DNA of 64,000 nucleotides from Petaurus breviceps papuanus (GCA_028583685.1 JAMXIF010001210.1:14578812-14642811), one strand, 5' to 3'; shown: positions 1-28,420, counted from the first letter of the stretch. Translations and numbers: made by a program. Notes: generated from the letters alone by a model not told the origin.

Positions 1-21
1 AACTTTTGTTTTAGTTTTGTT

Positions 22-172
22 TTTGGAGGGGGGGAGGCAGGGCAATTGGGGGGTTAAGTGACTTGCCCAAGGTCGCACAGCTAGGTTGTCAAGTGTCTGA
101 GTCCAAATTTGAATTCAGGTCCTCCTGACTCCAGGGCTGGTGCTCTATTCACTGCACCACCTAGCTGCCCCT
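22..172 (-). mobile_element. CORE/MIR-type marsupial SINE (subfamily A)
   Basis: The reverse complement starts GGGGCAGCTAGGTGGTGCAG and contains GAGTCAGGAGGACCTGAATT and the GGGCAAGTCACTTAACCCCC tail. This element recurs about a dozen times in the window. WSINE1-like is my family guess. It lies in an NDUFS1 intron just before the first exon seen. Confidence 0.85.
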
Positions 173-274
173 ACTTTGAACTTTTGAATGATGGCTAGTT
201 TCTTCATTTTTATCTAGCCTATTGTAATAGACATTGAGTATTGACACACTGATATTATTCTCCTCTATTTCTAG

Positions 275-16033
<15,759 letters not shown>

Positions 16034-16300
16034 AACATCACACACAATGAATGGAAACCCAGTTTTGCTGCAAATAGCTAACAAAGACAAAATTATGTTG
16101 TGATGATCCCTTAGAGGTTCATCACTCTATAAAAACAGTCTGAATAATGTAATATTTAAGGTTTTATACACCAGTGCTTACTTGGAAATTATATTCAACA
16201 AAGAGCTTACTGTATTGAGAAAGATTTATGCATTTGAAATGTTCAGTTGTGTACAAACATGGTTAATTACATAGTTTATTAAATACAAATATGGATATTC
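16034..16300 (+). other. NDUFS1: NDUFS1 3' UTR with probable poly(A) signal
   Basis: Continues the last exon. ATTAAA at 16278-16283 is followed by a T/G-rich stretch (about 16299-16310), the usual arrangement of a poly(A) signal and downstream element. The end at about 16300 is an estimate. An alternative signal further down cannot be excluded. Confidence 0.6.
16278..16283 (+). terminator. NDUFS1: ATTAAA poly(A) signal, NDUFS1
   Basis: Variant hexamer about 245 bp after the stop codon, with TTCTTTTGTGTGA some 15 nt downstream. No AATAAA occurs closer to the stop codon. Confidence 0.5.
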
Positions 16301-16459
16301 TTTTGTGTGAGAGCAAAGATTTAATAAGTCTTTATAAAAGCAAATACAAAGAAAATCCTGAAAACAAGAACTGAAAAATTTTTGTTTTATCTTCATGTGT
16401 CAGTTAATTTATTACAGGGATAAAATGTGGGTGGGGGCAAAAGGTAAAAATCATCTCTT

Positions 16460-16590
16460 TTGGGGCAGCTAGGTGGCACAGTGAATAGAGCACCGGCCCT
16501 GGAGTCAGGAGGACCTGGGTTTGGATCTGACCTCAGACACTTAGCATCCAAACACACACGCAAAATAGCCATGTGACCTTTCTAGGGCTA
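16460..16590 (+). mobile_element. SINE subfamily A
   Basis: GGGGCAGCTAGGTGGCACAG, then GGAGTCAGGAGGACCTGGGT and the CTCAGACACTTAGCA block. The 3' part is decayed. Just downstream of the NDUFS1 poly(A) site. Confidence 0.85.
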
Positions 16591-16599
16591 GGAACTTTA

Positions 16600-17400
16600 C
16601 ATTATAGCTAAAAATATTTAAGCATTCTATGTCATTTTTAGAACAATTCTTTGATATATTAGAAGTACATATTGAATATGTCCATTTTAGGCAGTTGTGA
16701 TCCATTTTTCCTAGGAATTTACATTTGCAAGTTTTACTGATAACTACATTTTCCTTCCTACATTCATCCTATCTTTTTTGTCTAATTGCTGTACAGCACT
16801 TTGTGTATAATAGATTTTTGTGAGGGTAAGGCAGGTAAGGGAATTTACAAGAGATAAAGAGGCTAATACAAATAGAAAAACAGAGACCCAGAATAAACTA
16901 AGTCATAGTTCAAGGAATACAAATGAAACTAGTTATGATCACATCTTCCTTATTATTTAACCACAGTCTTTTAAGTCCCTGGTCAAGTGTGTTAGTATTG
17001 GAAGACAAAGTCATCAGTTTTCATAACCTTCCATTGTCATGGCAAAGAGAAAGTAAAAGAAAGTTAGAATAGAAAAAAAAGAAAACTTTCGTTTTTGCAT
17101 ATAGTGATAAAGTCCATCACCCTAGATGTGGGAGACCATTGGTTTTCCTGATATACCAGAGAGATCCTTTGAATTGTGAATCATCAGTCTTGTTATGAAA
17201 ACAAAAAAACAGTATCCTTGTCCACTCTCTAACAGCAACTCTTGCATCCACAGACCTTATTCCATTTGATATTAGGTATCACTTCAAAATTTACCCAGTA
17301 TACCCACAGTTGCTATTAATTATGTCAGATTTAAACTTCATTCAAAAATCATTTCTAAATTTCACCAGAAAATGTAAAGTGTACAAGCAAGGGAAGGGCT
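16600..17400. other. Intergenic, nothing recognised
   Basis: AT-rich single-copy-looking sequence with no reading frame, repeat or RNA gene I can support. Confidence 0.6.
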
Positions 17401-17419
17401 GTCCCCAAATAAATGTTGG

Positions 17420-17560
17420 TCTGGAACCTGCTGAATGATGAGGCTTGAGTCCTAGCTTTTCCCTTAATTCACTGAGGCCCTGGGCAAATCACCTTACCTC
17501 TCTGTTCTTCATTTGTAATTAAGAGGGCTGGGCTTAGATACCGCAGAGGTTGGCAAACCA
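17420..17560 (+). mobile_element. MIR-type SINE fragment
   Basis: TTGAGTCCTAGC, CTGGGCAAATCACCTTACCT, then an eroded tail. The following GGTTGGCAAACC / GCTAAGAATG stretch to about 17640 resembles the end of a hAT-type repeat, at low confidence. Confidence 0.55.
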
Positions 17561-17819
17561 ACAGCAAGGTCTGCCACCCGTCTTTGTAGGCCCCACCCCC
17601 AAGCTAAGAATGTTTTTTTCTATTTTAAAATTGGAGTTAAGTTACAGTGTTGTTTTTGTAAAACAGGTCCTTGACCTCTGGATTGCATCTCTAAGGCTCC
17701 TTTCAGTTCAAAATCCATTATTCCTAGAAGTAAGATTTTTGCCTCAAGCTTAAGGAATGATGTCAATGACAACTTTCAAGTCATAGCTGGAAAATACTTG
17801 GTCTAATACTTGATAGGAT

Positions 17820-17995
17820 TTTACTACTGGAGAGTACATTAAGAACATCTAGCCCAACACCCTTATAGGTGAAGAAAATGGAGTAATTAACTGATTTGTC
17901 CAAGGTCCCAGAGCTTGTGACATACCTATGATTAAAATCCAGATCTCTTGATTCCCACAATCTAGTGGGTTTTTTACCCACTGCAATATAATCTG
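17820..17995 (-). mobile_element. Old MIR-like SINE fragment
   Basis: ACATCTAGCCCAACACCCTT, TTGTCCAAGGTCCCAGAGCT and ATTAAAATCCAGATCTCTTG follow the order of an old amniote/mammalian MIR-like repeat. Similar decayed copies are at about 32600-32760 and 41480-41700. Confidence 0.5.
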
Positions 17996-18299
17996 TCGGT
18001 TGAATGATTCATCACGCCACAGAGAAATGTTGGTCTTAGCATTTTATAGTCATACTTCATAAATATACAGTTAAATATTAAGGTGACTGTAGATGTACAT
18101 AATGTTAAAAGGGGCCTAAAGGAAGAGAATACTATCTATACCAGCCTAGGAAGGATGAGAATGTACTTTAAAAAGAAGACATGAATAGGTAAGTAATCCG
18201 ACAATATTAACATATAGTACTGAGGAGGATTATAAATGTGAAGGATTGTTCCAAATTAAAACAGCCCCAAGTTTTTGCCTCACGTAGCTCAAAATTACA

Positions 18300-18500
18300 A
18301 AAATGATAAAAGATGAGAAAAGGCTGATGCATGGCTTATAGGAAGAATTTGTTCAAACTTTTTGGAAAACAGTTTGGAATTGTGTGTGAATACCTAAAGT
18401 GTTCATACCTACTGATCAAGATATTCCACCACTGGGCAAATATATCAAGCCGACTGTATACAAAATTACTACAACGATGTAAATATTCAGGGAGTTCTCA
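18300..18500 (+). mobile_element. Possible L1 3'-region fragment
   Basis: TTTTTGGAAAACAGTTTGGAATT and the following GTTCATACCTACTGATCAAG / CCACTGGGCAAA mirror the stretch of marsupial L1 3' ends also present at 21650-21800 (complement) and 38830-38930. Badly decayed. 18500-19085 shows nothing further. Confidence 0.4.
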
Positions 18501-19084
18501 TTCAATTGTCACCACCAATTTCAAGTCAGTGAAATAATAAGGAAACAAAACTGATAAGAGATGGAGGTGGGGGGTCCTATAGATGTGAATTGAAGTATTT
18601 ACATGTTAGCTGTTTTTCTTTGTTACAAGGTAGGTTAAGGATAAATGGATGGTCTACAAACAAATGCTATCCAAAAACACTTTACTTTTTTAAAAGCAAT
18701 TAAGAATACCATCAGTGAAATTAGAGGCTCTGGAGGAAGCAAGAATGTCAACCTCTGAAGAAGTCTAAGAAACAAAGCATGATGACTTCCTTGGTTCAAG
18801 AAACAAATCTATTTACAAGTAAAAGCTAGTTTTGAAAAAACACCACTAAGACCTAAAGATTATTTTGTTAATTCTATTTTTAACAAAGGTCTTGGGTTGT
18901 CACCACTGCTGGACCATAGCATGGGTACACATTAGAGACATATATTTCCTGACTTGAAATCACATTTGCAAAATCTAAAGCTCAGGGTTGAACTTTAGCT
19001 AAATCCATCTTCCAAGAGAATTGGCAAGAAAACAATACTTAGATTCCATAGAACAAGGCTGGTACCATAAAGGATAAGGATAAG

Positions 19085-19345
19085 GCATTCCCCTAGCTCC
19101 TGAGGGAGCTGGTTGCACAGTGGCTTGAGCAGTGAGCTTAAAGTCAGAGAGACCCAAGTCAAATATGATTTCTGAAAGCAACTAGCAGTGAAACACTGGA
19201 CAAGTCACTTAACCTCTGTTTTGCCTCAAGAGAACTTGGTTTCCTCAACTGTCAAATGGAGCTGTTGTGGCAATCAAATGAGATAAGAAAATGCCTGGTA
19301 TGCTGTAGGTGCCATATAAATGCTGCCTTTTGTAGGTATTGTTTC
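19085..19345 (+). mobile_element. MIR-type SINE, nearly complete
   Basis: AGTGAGCTTAAAGTCAGAGA, GACAAGTCACTTAACCTCTG, TTTCCTCAACTGTCAAATGG, then GTGCCATATAAATGCTGCC: MIR from core to 3' end. Confidence 0.75.
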
Positions 19346-20224
19346 ATTTTAGCCACATCTGGCCACTTTAACAGGTATTTAAATCGTGTGGACTCTGGTG
19401 AAAAGGAGAGAGGGACTTTGGAAGGAACTGCTGCTTAAGGGCCATTTGCAAAACAAAAAGAGATACTTGTTTTTATTTATTGCACGCAAAAGCACCAGAT
19501 TAAGCATTTATTGTACAGCCTCCATTGTAGAGGATTTATTATAAAAATGAACAAAATATTGTTAACTAGAAGGGATCTTAGAGCATTTTATGGATGAGAA
19601 AAAAATGGTGTTTTTTTTTTTTTTAATGAAACGACTGGCCCAAGAAAGGCCAACCAGGTTAACTGGCTACTAGGGCCATCCTTAGGGGCACGGAAATCAT
19701 TTTATTTTTATGTAGAATCCTTCTTTGCCAAGATCAATTGTGATGGAGTTTTACCAGTTTCACTGAATATCTTTTTCCGGAGGGCTGCTGGAAGGGGAAA
19801 CTCCCTACCTCTGGCCTATACCAACTATGGGAGTTTCAGGAATATGTAAATGCAGACAGTTGGTTTCTTTCTCCAGCAGAAAACCTTAGGCCAGTGCTAG
19901 CTGCCAGCTTTATTATGGTCATCCAAATAAATTGCTGCATCAGTCTTTATGTGATCTAGGGGAGGGAAAATAAAGAAGCTTAGCAACTAAAGCAGTGGAA
20001 ACATGTTTTAGTAAGTTAACACTGTGTACATAACTTTTATTTAGATGTCAGAGACTGTCATTACAAACCCTTACCAAAGGGCCATATGAAAAATGAGTAC
20101 AAACAAAAACTCAAGTAAAAGATTCCATGTATAGCACATTTTAAAGGTTAATCCCTTCCTAACATCTTTTTTATGCTTAAAGTAACTTGGACTTTGGGGA
20201 GTGTGTATGCATGGGAAATGCCTT

Positions 20225-20545
20225 GAATCATCATTCATTCCTCAAACACTTATTGAGCTCCTACAGTGCTAGGCACTGGGGAAGAGAAAAAAGATGATTA
20301 AGACACTCCCCTCTCCTCAAGGAACTTACAATAGCAGATATATAACTGGAAATATTTTTAACTGGAACAAAAATAATTGGATGGAGGGGAGGTGGAAAGG
20401 AAGTAGAGAAACAGGATCGTTGGGGGTTAAGGATAGGTAGGAGTAGCAGTTATACTTTTCTGATGGTATGGACCTGCAGAAAAATGAGGTGAAGAGCAGG
20501 GAGTAGAGGTCTTCATGGAGCTGGGGAACAAGAGAGCTCCCAAGG
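20225..20545 (-). mobile_element. L2 LINE 3' end
   Basis: CTCAAACACTTATTGAGCTC, CTACAGTGCTAGGCACTGGG, CCTCAAGGAACTTACAATAG is the reverse complement of the L2 3' end. The stretch 19690-20220 before it is unassigned. Confidence 0.65.
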
Positions 20546-20552
20546 AAAAAGT

Positions 20553-20775
20553 CAAGTTAACAACCATTTATCAAGTGCTTACTATGGGTCAGGCCCTGTG
20601 CCAAGTGCTAGGGATACAAAGACCAAAACAAAACAAAACAAAAAACCACCTGCTCTCAAGCAAGCAGCTCCCAGTTTAATGCAGAAGATATGTATATAAC
20701 TATATTGTTGTTTATACAGGATAAATAGTTCATAATCACAGAGGGAAGGTACTAGAATTGAGGGAGATATGCCAT
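20553..20775 (-). mobile_element. L2 LINE 3' end, second copy
   Basis: CCATTTATCAAGTGCTTACT, CCTGTGCCAAGTGCTAGGGA, then CAGAGGGAAGGTACTAGAAT. Same L2 segment as the neighbouring copy, with an AAAAC-rich expansion at 20625-20645. Confidence 0.75.
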
Positions 20776-20984
20776 CCATATGTTGGCCCTCCTATGGAAA
20801 ACTGGGCTCCTTTCAGACTGGTAAGTACACACACACAAACACACAGTAGAATGGAATGTTTCTGCCTAAAATAAAATACTATGTAAATTCAAATAAAATT
20901 CTTTCGAATAAGAAGGAAATACATGTATTCATAAGCATACTACCTTTTATCTAAAAATAGACCATTAAAATTCCCTTAATTTTT

Positions 20985-22025
20985 TTATTGTCTGTTTTAT
21001 TTTTTTCCACATAATAGTATTTTATTTTTTCTAATTGTAAACATAGTTTTCAACATTTACTTTTGTAAGATTTTGATTTCCAAAATTTTTCTCCCTTACT
21101 CCTCATCTCCCCTACCCAAGCTGGCAAGCAATCTGATATAGGTTATACATGTACAATCATATAAACATATTTTTACATTAGTCATGTCATATAAAAGAAA
21201 AATCAGGACAAAAGGGAAAAATCATGAGAAAGAAAAAAAGGGAAAACAGTCTGCTTTGATCTGCATTCGAATTCTGTAGTTCTTTCTCTGGATATGTATA
21301 GTATTTTCTATCATGAGTCTTTTAGAATTGTCTTGGATCATTGTCGTATTGATGAGAAGAGCTAAGTCTATCATAGTTGATCATCACACAACGTTGCTGT
21401 TACTATGCACAATGTTTTCCTGGTTCTGTTCATTTCACTCAGCATCAGTTTCTATAAGTCTTTCCAGGTTTTTCTGAAATTCACCTGCTCATCATTTCTT
21501 ATAGTACAATAGTATTCTATTACATTTATTTATCATGACTTGTTTAGTCATTCCCCAATTGATGGGCATCCCCTCAGTTTCCGATTCTTTGCCACCACAA
21601 AAAAAAAGCTGCTATAAATATTTTTGTACATGTGGGTCCTTTTCCCATTTTTCTGATTTCTTTGGGATACAAACCTAAAAGTGGTATTGCTGGAACAAAG
21701 GGTATGTACAGTTTTATAGCCCTTTCCCCATAGTTTCAAATTGCTCTCTAGAATGATTCAATCAGTTCACAACTCTACCGACAATGCATCAGTTTTCCAA
21801 TTTTCCCACATCCTCTCCAACATTTATCATTTTCCTTTTCTGTCATATTAGCCAATATGATAGTTGTGACGTGACACTCTGATACCTCAGAGTTGTTTTA
21901 ATTTGCATTTGTCTAATCGATAGTGATTTGGAGCATTTTTTATATGACTATAGATAGCTTTAATTTCTTCATCTGAAAATTGCCTGTTCATATCCTTTAA
22001 CCATTTATCAATTGGGGATCCCTTA
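20985..22025 (-). mobile_element. L1 3' end, 5'-truncated
   Basis: The reverse complement ends ORF2 / 3' UTR of a marsupial L1: the + strand shows GTCATTCCCCAATTGATGGG, TGGATCATTGTCGTATTG, TGGTTCTGTTCATTTCACTC and a terminal block with GCAATCTGATATAGGTTATA. About 1.04 kb. The - strand frame 21548-21739 (WGKGYKTVHTLCSSNTT) is a relic of this region, not a gene. Confidence 0.82.
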
Positions 22026-22029
22026 ACAT

Positions 22030-22780
22030 TTCTTTAGAAAGTAGATTAAATAAAAACCCTATGTTAATGGTACCATGAACAGTCAGTTTATTCAGCATTT
22101 TACTGCCTAACTGGCCTAACTAACCTACCTTACCCAAGTCCACAAGGGTAGTCAAAGTGAAAGGCAATACTTTACCTCAATTCTGACTACCAATACTGAA
22201 TTAAGAACATGGAGTTTCTTGTGACTTTTAAGTACATGTGAGAGAGGTTATTTCCAAAATATTTTAATATTTACAATAAATGTAAAACCTTTACAAATTA
22301 TGTCAGGCATCACTAAAGACTAATTTACTTGGAACTGGCATTTCAAATTTATAAGATCTAGAGCATGCCCCTTTGAGACAATCTATACCATTAAGTTATA
22401 TTGCTTTTTTAAATGGATAATTTTGTCACTTCATATCTCCAGAGCTCTTTGACAGTGTTAGAACATTTAAAAAATAATCAAGTTAAGTTGGCATTAATGT
22501 AGACTTGTAAATTTTGGAAAAAGGCAAGCAGTGGCAGATGTTCTAGGAATCACAATTAGTTGATGTGTTAATGTAGTTTGAAAAAATTTGTTACCTAAAG
22601 ATGTGCTAAAATACAATAGTTGTAAATTTTCTATATCATCACTTTTATTATTAATGAATATGTGTTGAACAAATATCCTTTGGGTCCAGAGGCCTGAAAG
22701 AGGTATGCATAGGAAGGGAAAAGTGCTAAAATTCTAATGGTGATAATTAACATCTCACCAATTTTCTAGATGAGTTCTTG
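22030..22780. other. Intergenic, nothing recognised
   Basis: AT-rich and without recognisable repeat or coding signal. The same holds for 22780-23090, where a 105-codon open frame has no family features. Confidence 0.55.
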
Positions 22781-23094
22781 ACATTTCTTTCATTCACTAA
22801 CATATGTAAAGGACTTGTGATTTTACCAGTGTGGATGTTCCCCCAAGCAAATCTCAGTCCTCTACAACTCTATAAATGGTTTGAGTTATTTTGTTGCCAA
22901 AAAAAATCCATCACCCAACCTGACAAGAGGCCTCTGAACCTCTTAGGATGGTGCTCAGAAGAGAGACCTGTCACAGTCCATCCACTCAGCCTGTACACAC
23001 CTGAAGCCTTTCCCCACCTGATAGAGTCTGTTTGTTCTTTAGCACCCCAGAGTCATCACTTCATCATGCTGAGGGACATAATAGGACTCGAGTG

Positions 23095-23325
23095 AGTCAG
23101 GGAGCAATAATCTGACATTTCTATAGCATTGTAGGATTTGTAAAACACTTTTCTCACACCAGTCCCATGAGGGCAATAGTGCAGATAAATCCTCATTTTG
23201 TGGAGGCTGAAACTGAGACTCAGGGGTAAATGACTTGCCTGACATTGCAAAGTTAGCAAATATAAGACCTAGGATTGACCCAAAGTTCTAGGGCTCTGAG
23301 TCTAGTGCTCATAGCAATAAACCAG
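23095..23325 (-). mobile_element. MIR-type SINE
   Basis: TTTGTAAAACACTTTTCTCA, CCTCATTTTGTGGAGGCTGA, AACTGAGACTCAGGGGTAAA, TGACTTGCCTGACATTGCAA: reverse-complement MIR in order. Confidence 0.75.
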
Positions 23326-23364
23326 GGTTATTAGTTAGCTGTCCATAATTTGCAATTCTATTGA

Positions 23365-23590
23365 ACATTGATTAAGTCCTTATTCAGTAGAGCACTGTAC
23401 TATGGTGCTAGGGAGATACAAAGTTTACTTAAGACTTGGTCCTTGCCCCAAAGCAACTTCCAGTCTAGTCTGGGAGATAAGGCATAACACATGCAAGCTA
23501 GAAGGAATGATAGATAAAAAGTGGTGATGTGGTAGTTCAGAGAAGGAAGCAATGACTTCCATTGGAAAGTTGCAGAGATGGCTTTAAAGC
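23365..23590 (-). mobile_element. L2 LINE 3' end fragment
   Basis: ATTGATTAAGTCCTTATTCA, GAGCACTGTACTATGGTGCT, CCCCAAAGCAACTTCCAGTC correspond to the L2 3' end read backwards. Interrupted by the SINE at 23605. Confidence 0.6.
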
Positions 23591-23604
23591 AGAGATGGCT
23601 TTTC

Positions 23605-23767
23605 TTTTCTTTTTTGTAGGGGGAAGGCAGGGCAATTGGGGTTAGGTGACTTACCCACGGTCACATGGCAAGTAAGTGTTAAGTGTCTGAGACAGGATTT
23701 AAACTCAGACCTTCTGACTCCAGGACTGGTACTCTATTCATTGTGCCACCTAGCCTCCCCCACCTTT
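23605..23767 (-). mobile_element. SINE subfamily A with 13-bp target duplication
   Basis: The + strand runs from a TTTTCTTTTTT tail to GTGCCACCTAGCCTCCCCC. GAGATGGCTTTTC at 23592-23604 recurs exactly at 23768-23780. Confidence 0.9.
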
Positions 23768-24290
23768 GAGATGGCTTTTCAACCAGCTCTTGGAGGAAGT
23801 ATAGGAAGAGAGTAGATAGAATGACTCAAATGGGTAATTAAAATTCTAATGGAGATAATCAGCAGATCATGAAAGGTGTTTAACCAGGCTCTATTTAATA
23901 TCCACCCATGTTGCACTCAAATTTCTGAGGCATAAAAGAGTTCCCAGATTTGCTTGAGTATTTTGCTTTATTGTTTAGACTTGGAAGGCAATGCATCAAA
24001 CTGAAAAATCTTGAGTGTCATTTCCTCAGATATAGTTGGTCAGAGGGCCTTACACCAGTTCTGAATGAATTGTCATTCTACATGACAAGGATTTGGAATT
24101 CAGGGAAACAAAGAAATGTATGAGCTTAAATGTAGAGTGAAGAAAGCAGAACCAACAGGACATTATACATAAAGACTATAATAATGTAAATGAAATTAAT
24201 TTAAAAGTAGCCAAACTCAAGATTAATCACAATGATCAATCTTGGTTTCTGAGCACAGATGATGAAATAGATGAGCCTCCATCTTTGGGA

Positions 24291-27200
24291 CCAGAGCCAA
24301 GATGCGGAAGTAACAGGAAGAACAGCTGAGCTCTCCCCCACACCTCCTCCACAAAGATCTAGAAAGTACACTAGACCAAGTCCTGATGGGGAAATTCAAG
24401 AAAAAAAAATCAGAGTGAGTCATTTCTCCAGCAGGTCAACATATCAGAACAGAGAGGCTTGTGGACACTGGGGACAGGGTTTGGCCAGAACTGTGCAGCT
24501 TCAGCATTCAAGTTCACAGAGACTGAAAGAGGACAGAGACTATAGCTAGGGGCAAGAAGAGATCTCATATAGGAACAGTTGTTACCGGGCAACTCTGGCA
24601 CTTATTTTCCAGCTCCAAGTAATGGATCATTAGTGGACTGAGGAAGGGGTTTGTGGCCAGGATAAGGAGTGGTACACAGGTCACAGTCACCTGTACTGAG
24701 CAGGTAACCAGTTCAGAAGCAAGTCATAATCAGCTTCAGTCTCCAGCCCAATCTTAGAGCAGAAGAATAACCACGGGCAGGAATCTCAGACCAAAGGGTA
24801 GTCTATAGTTCTCTCATTATGAACCTACAGTTTCCAGCCAATTAATAATGATTGAAATCGGGGCAGCTGGGTGGCACAATGGATAGAGCCCTGGTCCTGA
24901 AGTCAGGAGGACCTGAGTTCAAATAAGGCCTCTGACCAGACACTTGACACTTACTAGCTGTATGACTGGGCAAGTCACTAAACTCCAATTGCCTCACCCC
25001 CTAAAAAAAGAACAATATGATAATTATTGAAACCAGCAGCAGTCTACTAAAGTTTCCAACCAGACAAATAGGAATTTTACACAGACCTAAACCCAGGTAA
25101 GGAACTTGCACAGCTCAGAACAGAACAGAACAGAAATCAAATTTTGTCCTAGTTCAGAAAACTTTGGTGGCACTGAAAGATTTCAGGTCCTTGAACCTGA
25201 GCTGTCCTTTAGAACCTAGAATCACAGAACATTCATTATCTCCTAAGAAAGCAGCAGGAATCTAGAAGACAAAATGTCAACCAAGATATTCCCCAAGAAG
25301 TGTGTAGAACCCAGCCCTAACATAATATCCTATATCAGAAAGTAGGCTAGAAGAATGAGCAAACAAAAATATAAAATCAGAAAACCACCACAAAGAGCTG
25401 ACTGAAAACACAAACCTGGAAGAAAAGGACTTCAGCATATCTACAAGCAAAGCCTCAAAGGAAAAGAGTGTAGACAAGTGCAACCAGAATAACTATGATG
25501 AAGCAAGATTAAAAAAAAAAACTTTAGAAATGATAAAACAAATAGAAGCACTAGATGAGAGATGGGGTAAGAATTGAGAGCAATGAAAGAAAGATTTGGA
25601 AAGAGAATTAACAGCTTGGAACAAGAGGAACAATCCTTATGCAAGCAAAAAAAAAATCACCTGAAAATTATAATTGACCAAATAGAAGCAAGTAGCTCCA
25701 TAAAACAAGAAATAATTTTGAAAATCAATGGGCAGGGGAAAAAATAGAAAAAAATGCAAGATATCTCACAGTAAAAGTGATTGACCTGGAAAGCAGATTG
25801 AGGAAAGATAATTTCTAAATTTAAAACTATGACAAAAAAAGATTGTAGACACCATATTCAAAGAATTCATAGAAGAAAATTGCCTGGATCTCTTAGAACC
25901 AGAAGGCAAAATAGAAATTGAAAAAATCCATTAGTCACATCCTGAAAGAAACTCTAAAATGAAAACCTTTGGGAATATTACAGTCAAAATCTGGAATTAC
26001 CAAGTCAAAGAAAAAATGCTGAAAGCAGTCAGAAAGAATTCAAATACCAAAATACTTAAAAATCCAAAGTTTTCAGGTCATAGTCAAAATCACACGAAAT
26101 GTAGCAGCCACCACTATAAAGAAGGGGAGGGCTGGAATACAATATTCTAGAAGACAAAGGATGATAGGCTTACAAACAAGAAAATTTAAACAAAATATTA
26201 GCAAGAATCAGAAAGATTATATGCTGTGACAAGGCTATATTAATGCCAGGAATTCAGGGCTGGCTCAATATTAGGAAAACTATAAATACATCTAATCATA
26301 TTAATAACAGGACTAATAAAAATCAGATGAAGAAAAATCAATATCAATCTGTATCAATAGATGCAGAAAAAAACCATTTAACAAGAAACAATACCTATTC
26401 CTAGGTCTTTTTTTTTTTTAGTTAAAAATTATAGGAAGAAACTGATCTTTCCTTAGTATTACAAGCAGCATTTATTTAAAACCAAGACCCAGTGTTATCT
26501 GCAATGGAGAAAAACTAGTGGCCTTTTCCATTAGGGAAACTAGGGTCATGGACAAAGTAAGGATGTTCATCATCACCATTACCATAGTAATAGAAATGCT
26601 AGCTATAGCAATACTACCCCAAAAAAAGAAAAGAAACTAAGGTTATATGTCTAGGAAAAGAAGGAAAAAAAATAGTGCCTTTTACAGGGGATATGATGGT
26701 TTACTTCAAGAAATCTAGCCATCCAATTAAAACTTTAATTGAAATAATTAACAACCTTAGTAAAATTGAACATAAGATAGAAAATAAACCTGTATAAAGT
26801 ACCAGCATTTTTACATACTATCAACAAAATCTAGCAGAAAGAGATAGAGAAATCCCATCCAAAATAATTGTAGAAAATCTTATACTTGGTATTCTACTTA
26901 ACAAGATACACAGAAGAACTATATGGACATGATAATAAAACATTCTTTGCACAAAGACATTTGAATAATTAGAAAAATATTAATTGCCCTTGGTTAAACC
27001 AAGTCAATATACTGACAATATAATCTAAATTAATTTACTTATTTAGTCTTATACCAATCAAACTACCAAAGGACTGCTTTATATAACTAGAAAAAAAGAA
27101 TAAAATTAATCTGGAAGAACAAAAGGTCAAGAAGATCAAAGGAACTAATGAACATCAGTGGGAGTGGGGTCTAGTAGTCCCAGATCTCAAAATAAACCAC

Positions 27201-28420
27201 TAAGCAGTAATTATCAAAACGACTCAGCACTGGTTAAGAAGAAGAGAGGATGATCAGTGGAAAAGATTGAGTATAGAGTATAAGGAAGCAAATGAGCATA
27301 GTAGCCTAGTTCTAGAGAAATCCAAAAGATCCCAGCTATTGAGGCAAGAACTCACTATTTAATTAAAAAAAAACAAACAAAAAACACACTGTTGAGAAAA
27401 CAGGAAAGAAGTCTGGTAGAAATTAATTATAGAATAAGATCTTACACAGTATACCAAGATAAGCTCCAAATGAGTATACATTTAGACTTAAAGGGTTACA
27501 TCATATATAAATTAGAGGAGCAAGTAAGATATCACTTGTCGCATCTATGGAGAGAATTAGATTCATGACCAAACAAAAGATGGAGATGTACACAAAAGGC
27601 AAAAATGGATATATAAAATTTTTGTCCAAGAAAAACACCAATACATCTAGAATTAGAAGTGAAGCAGGTAAATGGGAAAATCTTAGCAACTTTATCTGAT
27701 AAAAGTCTTATTTCCAAGATTTATAGGAAAAGGATTAAAATTTATAATAAAATCCATCCCTAATTGATTAATGGTCAAAGGCTATGAAGAAACAGTTTTC
27801 AGAGGAAGAAATCAAGCTATCAATAACCATAAGAAAAAAATCATTAAATCAATAATTAGAGAAATGCAAATTCAAACAACTCTGAGGTTTTACCTCATAC
27901 CCATCAGACTGACAAATTAACTGTCAAAGGAAGAGATAAAGTTCCAATATGCAGAAAATAGCTATAGAAGCTGGGGGGTGGGGTGGGGATGGGATGGTAA
28001 CAAAGACTTGGAAACCACTGAAGCATCCATCAGTTGGAGAATGGCTAAGCAAGTTGTGGCATATGAATGTGATGGATTACAATTATGCTGGAAGAAATGA
28101 TGAAAGGAACAATTTTAGAGAAACCTGGGAAAACATGTATGAACTAATGCAGAATGAGATAGGTAGAACCAGAATGATTTGTATAATAATAACAATATTG
28201 TAAAGATATAATTCTAGAGGACTCACAATGAAACATGGTGTCCAGGTCCCAACAGAGAAGTGATGACTCAGAGAACAGATTAAAACTTTTTTTTTGACAT
28301 GGCCAATGTGGAAATTTGTTTTGCTTGACTATATATGTTTGTAGGAGTTTTATTTTTCTTGCTTTCTCAATGTGAGGCAGAGGCTGTTGTGTATGTCCTG
28401 CATTCTCAAAGAGGACCATG
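24291..28420 (+). mobile_element. Old L1 remnant: 5' end, ORF1, ORF2 pieces, 3' UTR
   Basis: Begins AGAGCCAAGATGCGGAAGTA, an L1-type 5' start. 25500-26160 holds a decayed ORF1 (coiled-coil-like acidic/basic stretch, then CLDLLEPEGKIEIEKI). 26220-26390 reads as ORF2 RT (DKAILMPGIQGWLNIRKTIN then SIDAEK). 26640-26900 reads as GKEGKKIVPFTGDMMVYFKK with SKIEHKIENK, where GDMMVY stands for the RT active-site motif ADDM. 26940-28420 is the ORF2 end and 3' UTR with GGTTTTACCTCATACCCATC and TTGGAGAATGGCTAAGC. Many frameshifts and deletions. Contains SINE 24859-25005. It may be one element or several pieces. Confidence 0.72.
24859..25005 (+). mobile_element. SINE subfamily A inside L1
   Basis: GGGGCAGCTGGGTGGCACAA, GTCAGGAGGACCTGAGTTCA, CTTACTAGCTGTATGACTGG, then CTAAAAAAAG. 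Near-identical flanks ATAATGATTGAAA and ATAATTATTGAAA are the probable target duplication (one mismatch). Confidence 0.88.

Noticed and set aside
16460-16590. tRNA-like gene suggested by the SINE heads
   Set aside because: The tRNA-like promoter boxes belong to SINEs. No complete cloverleaf with acceptor stem was seen here or in other SINE copies.
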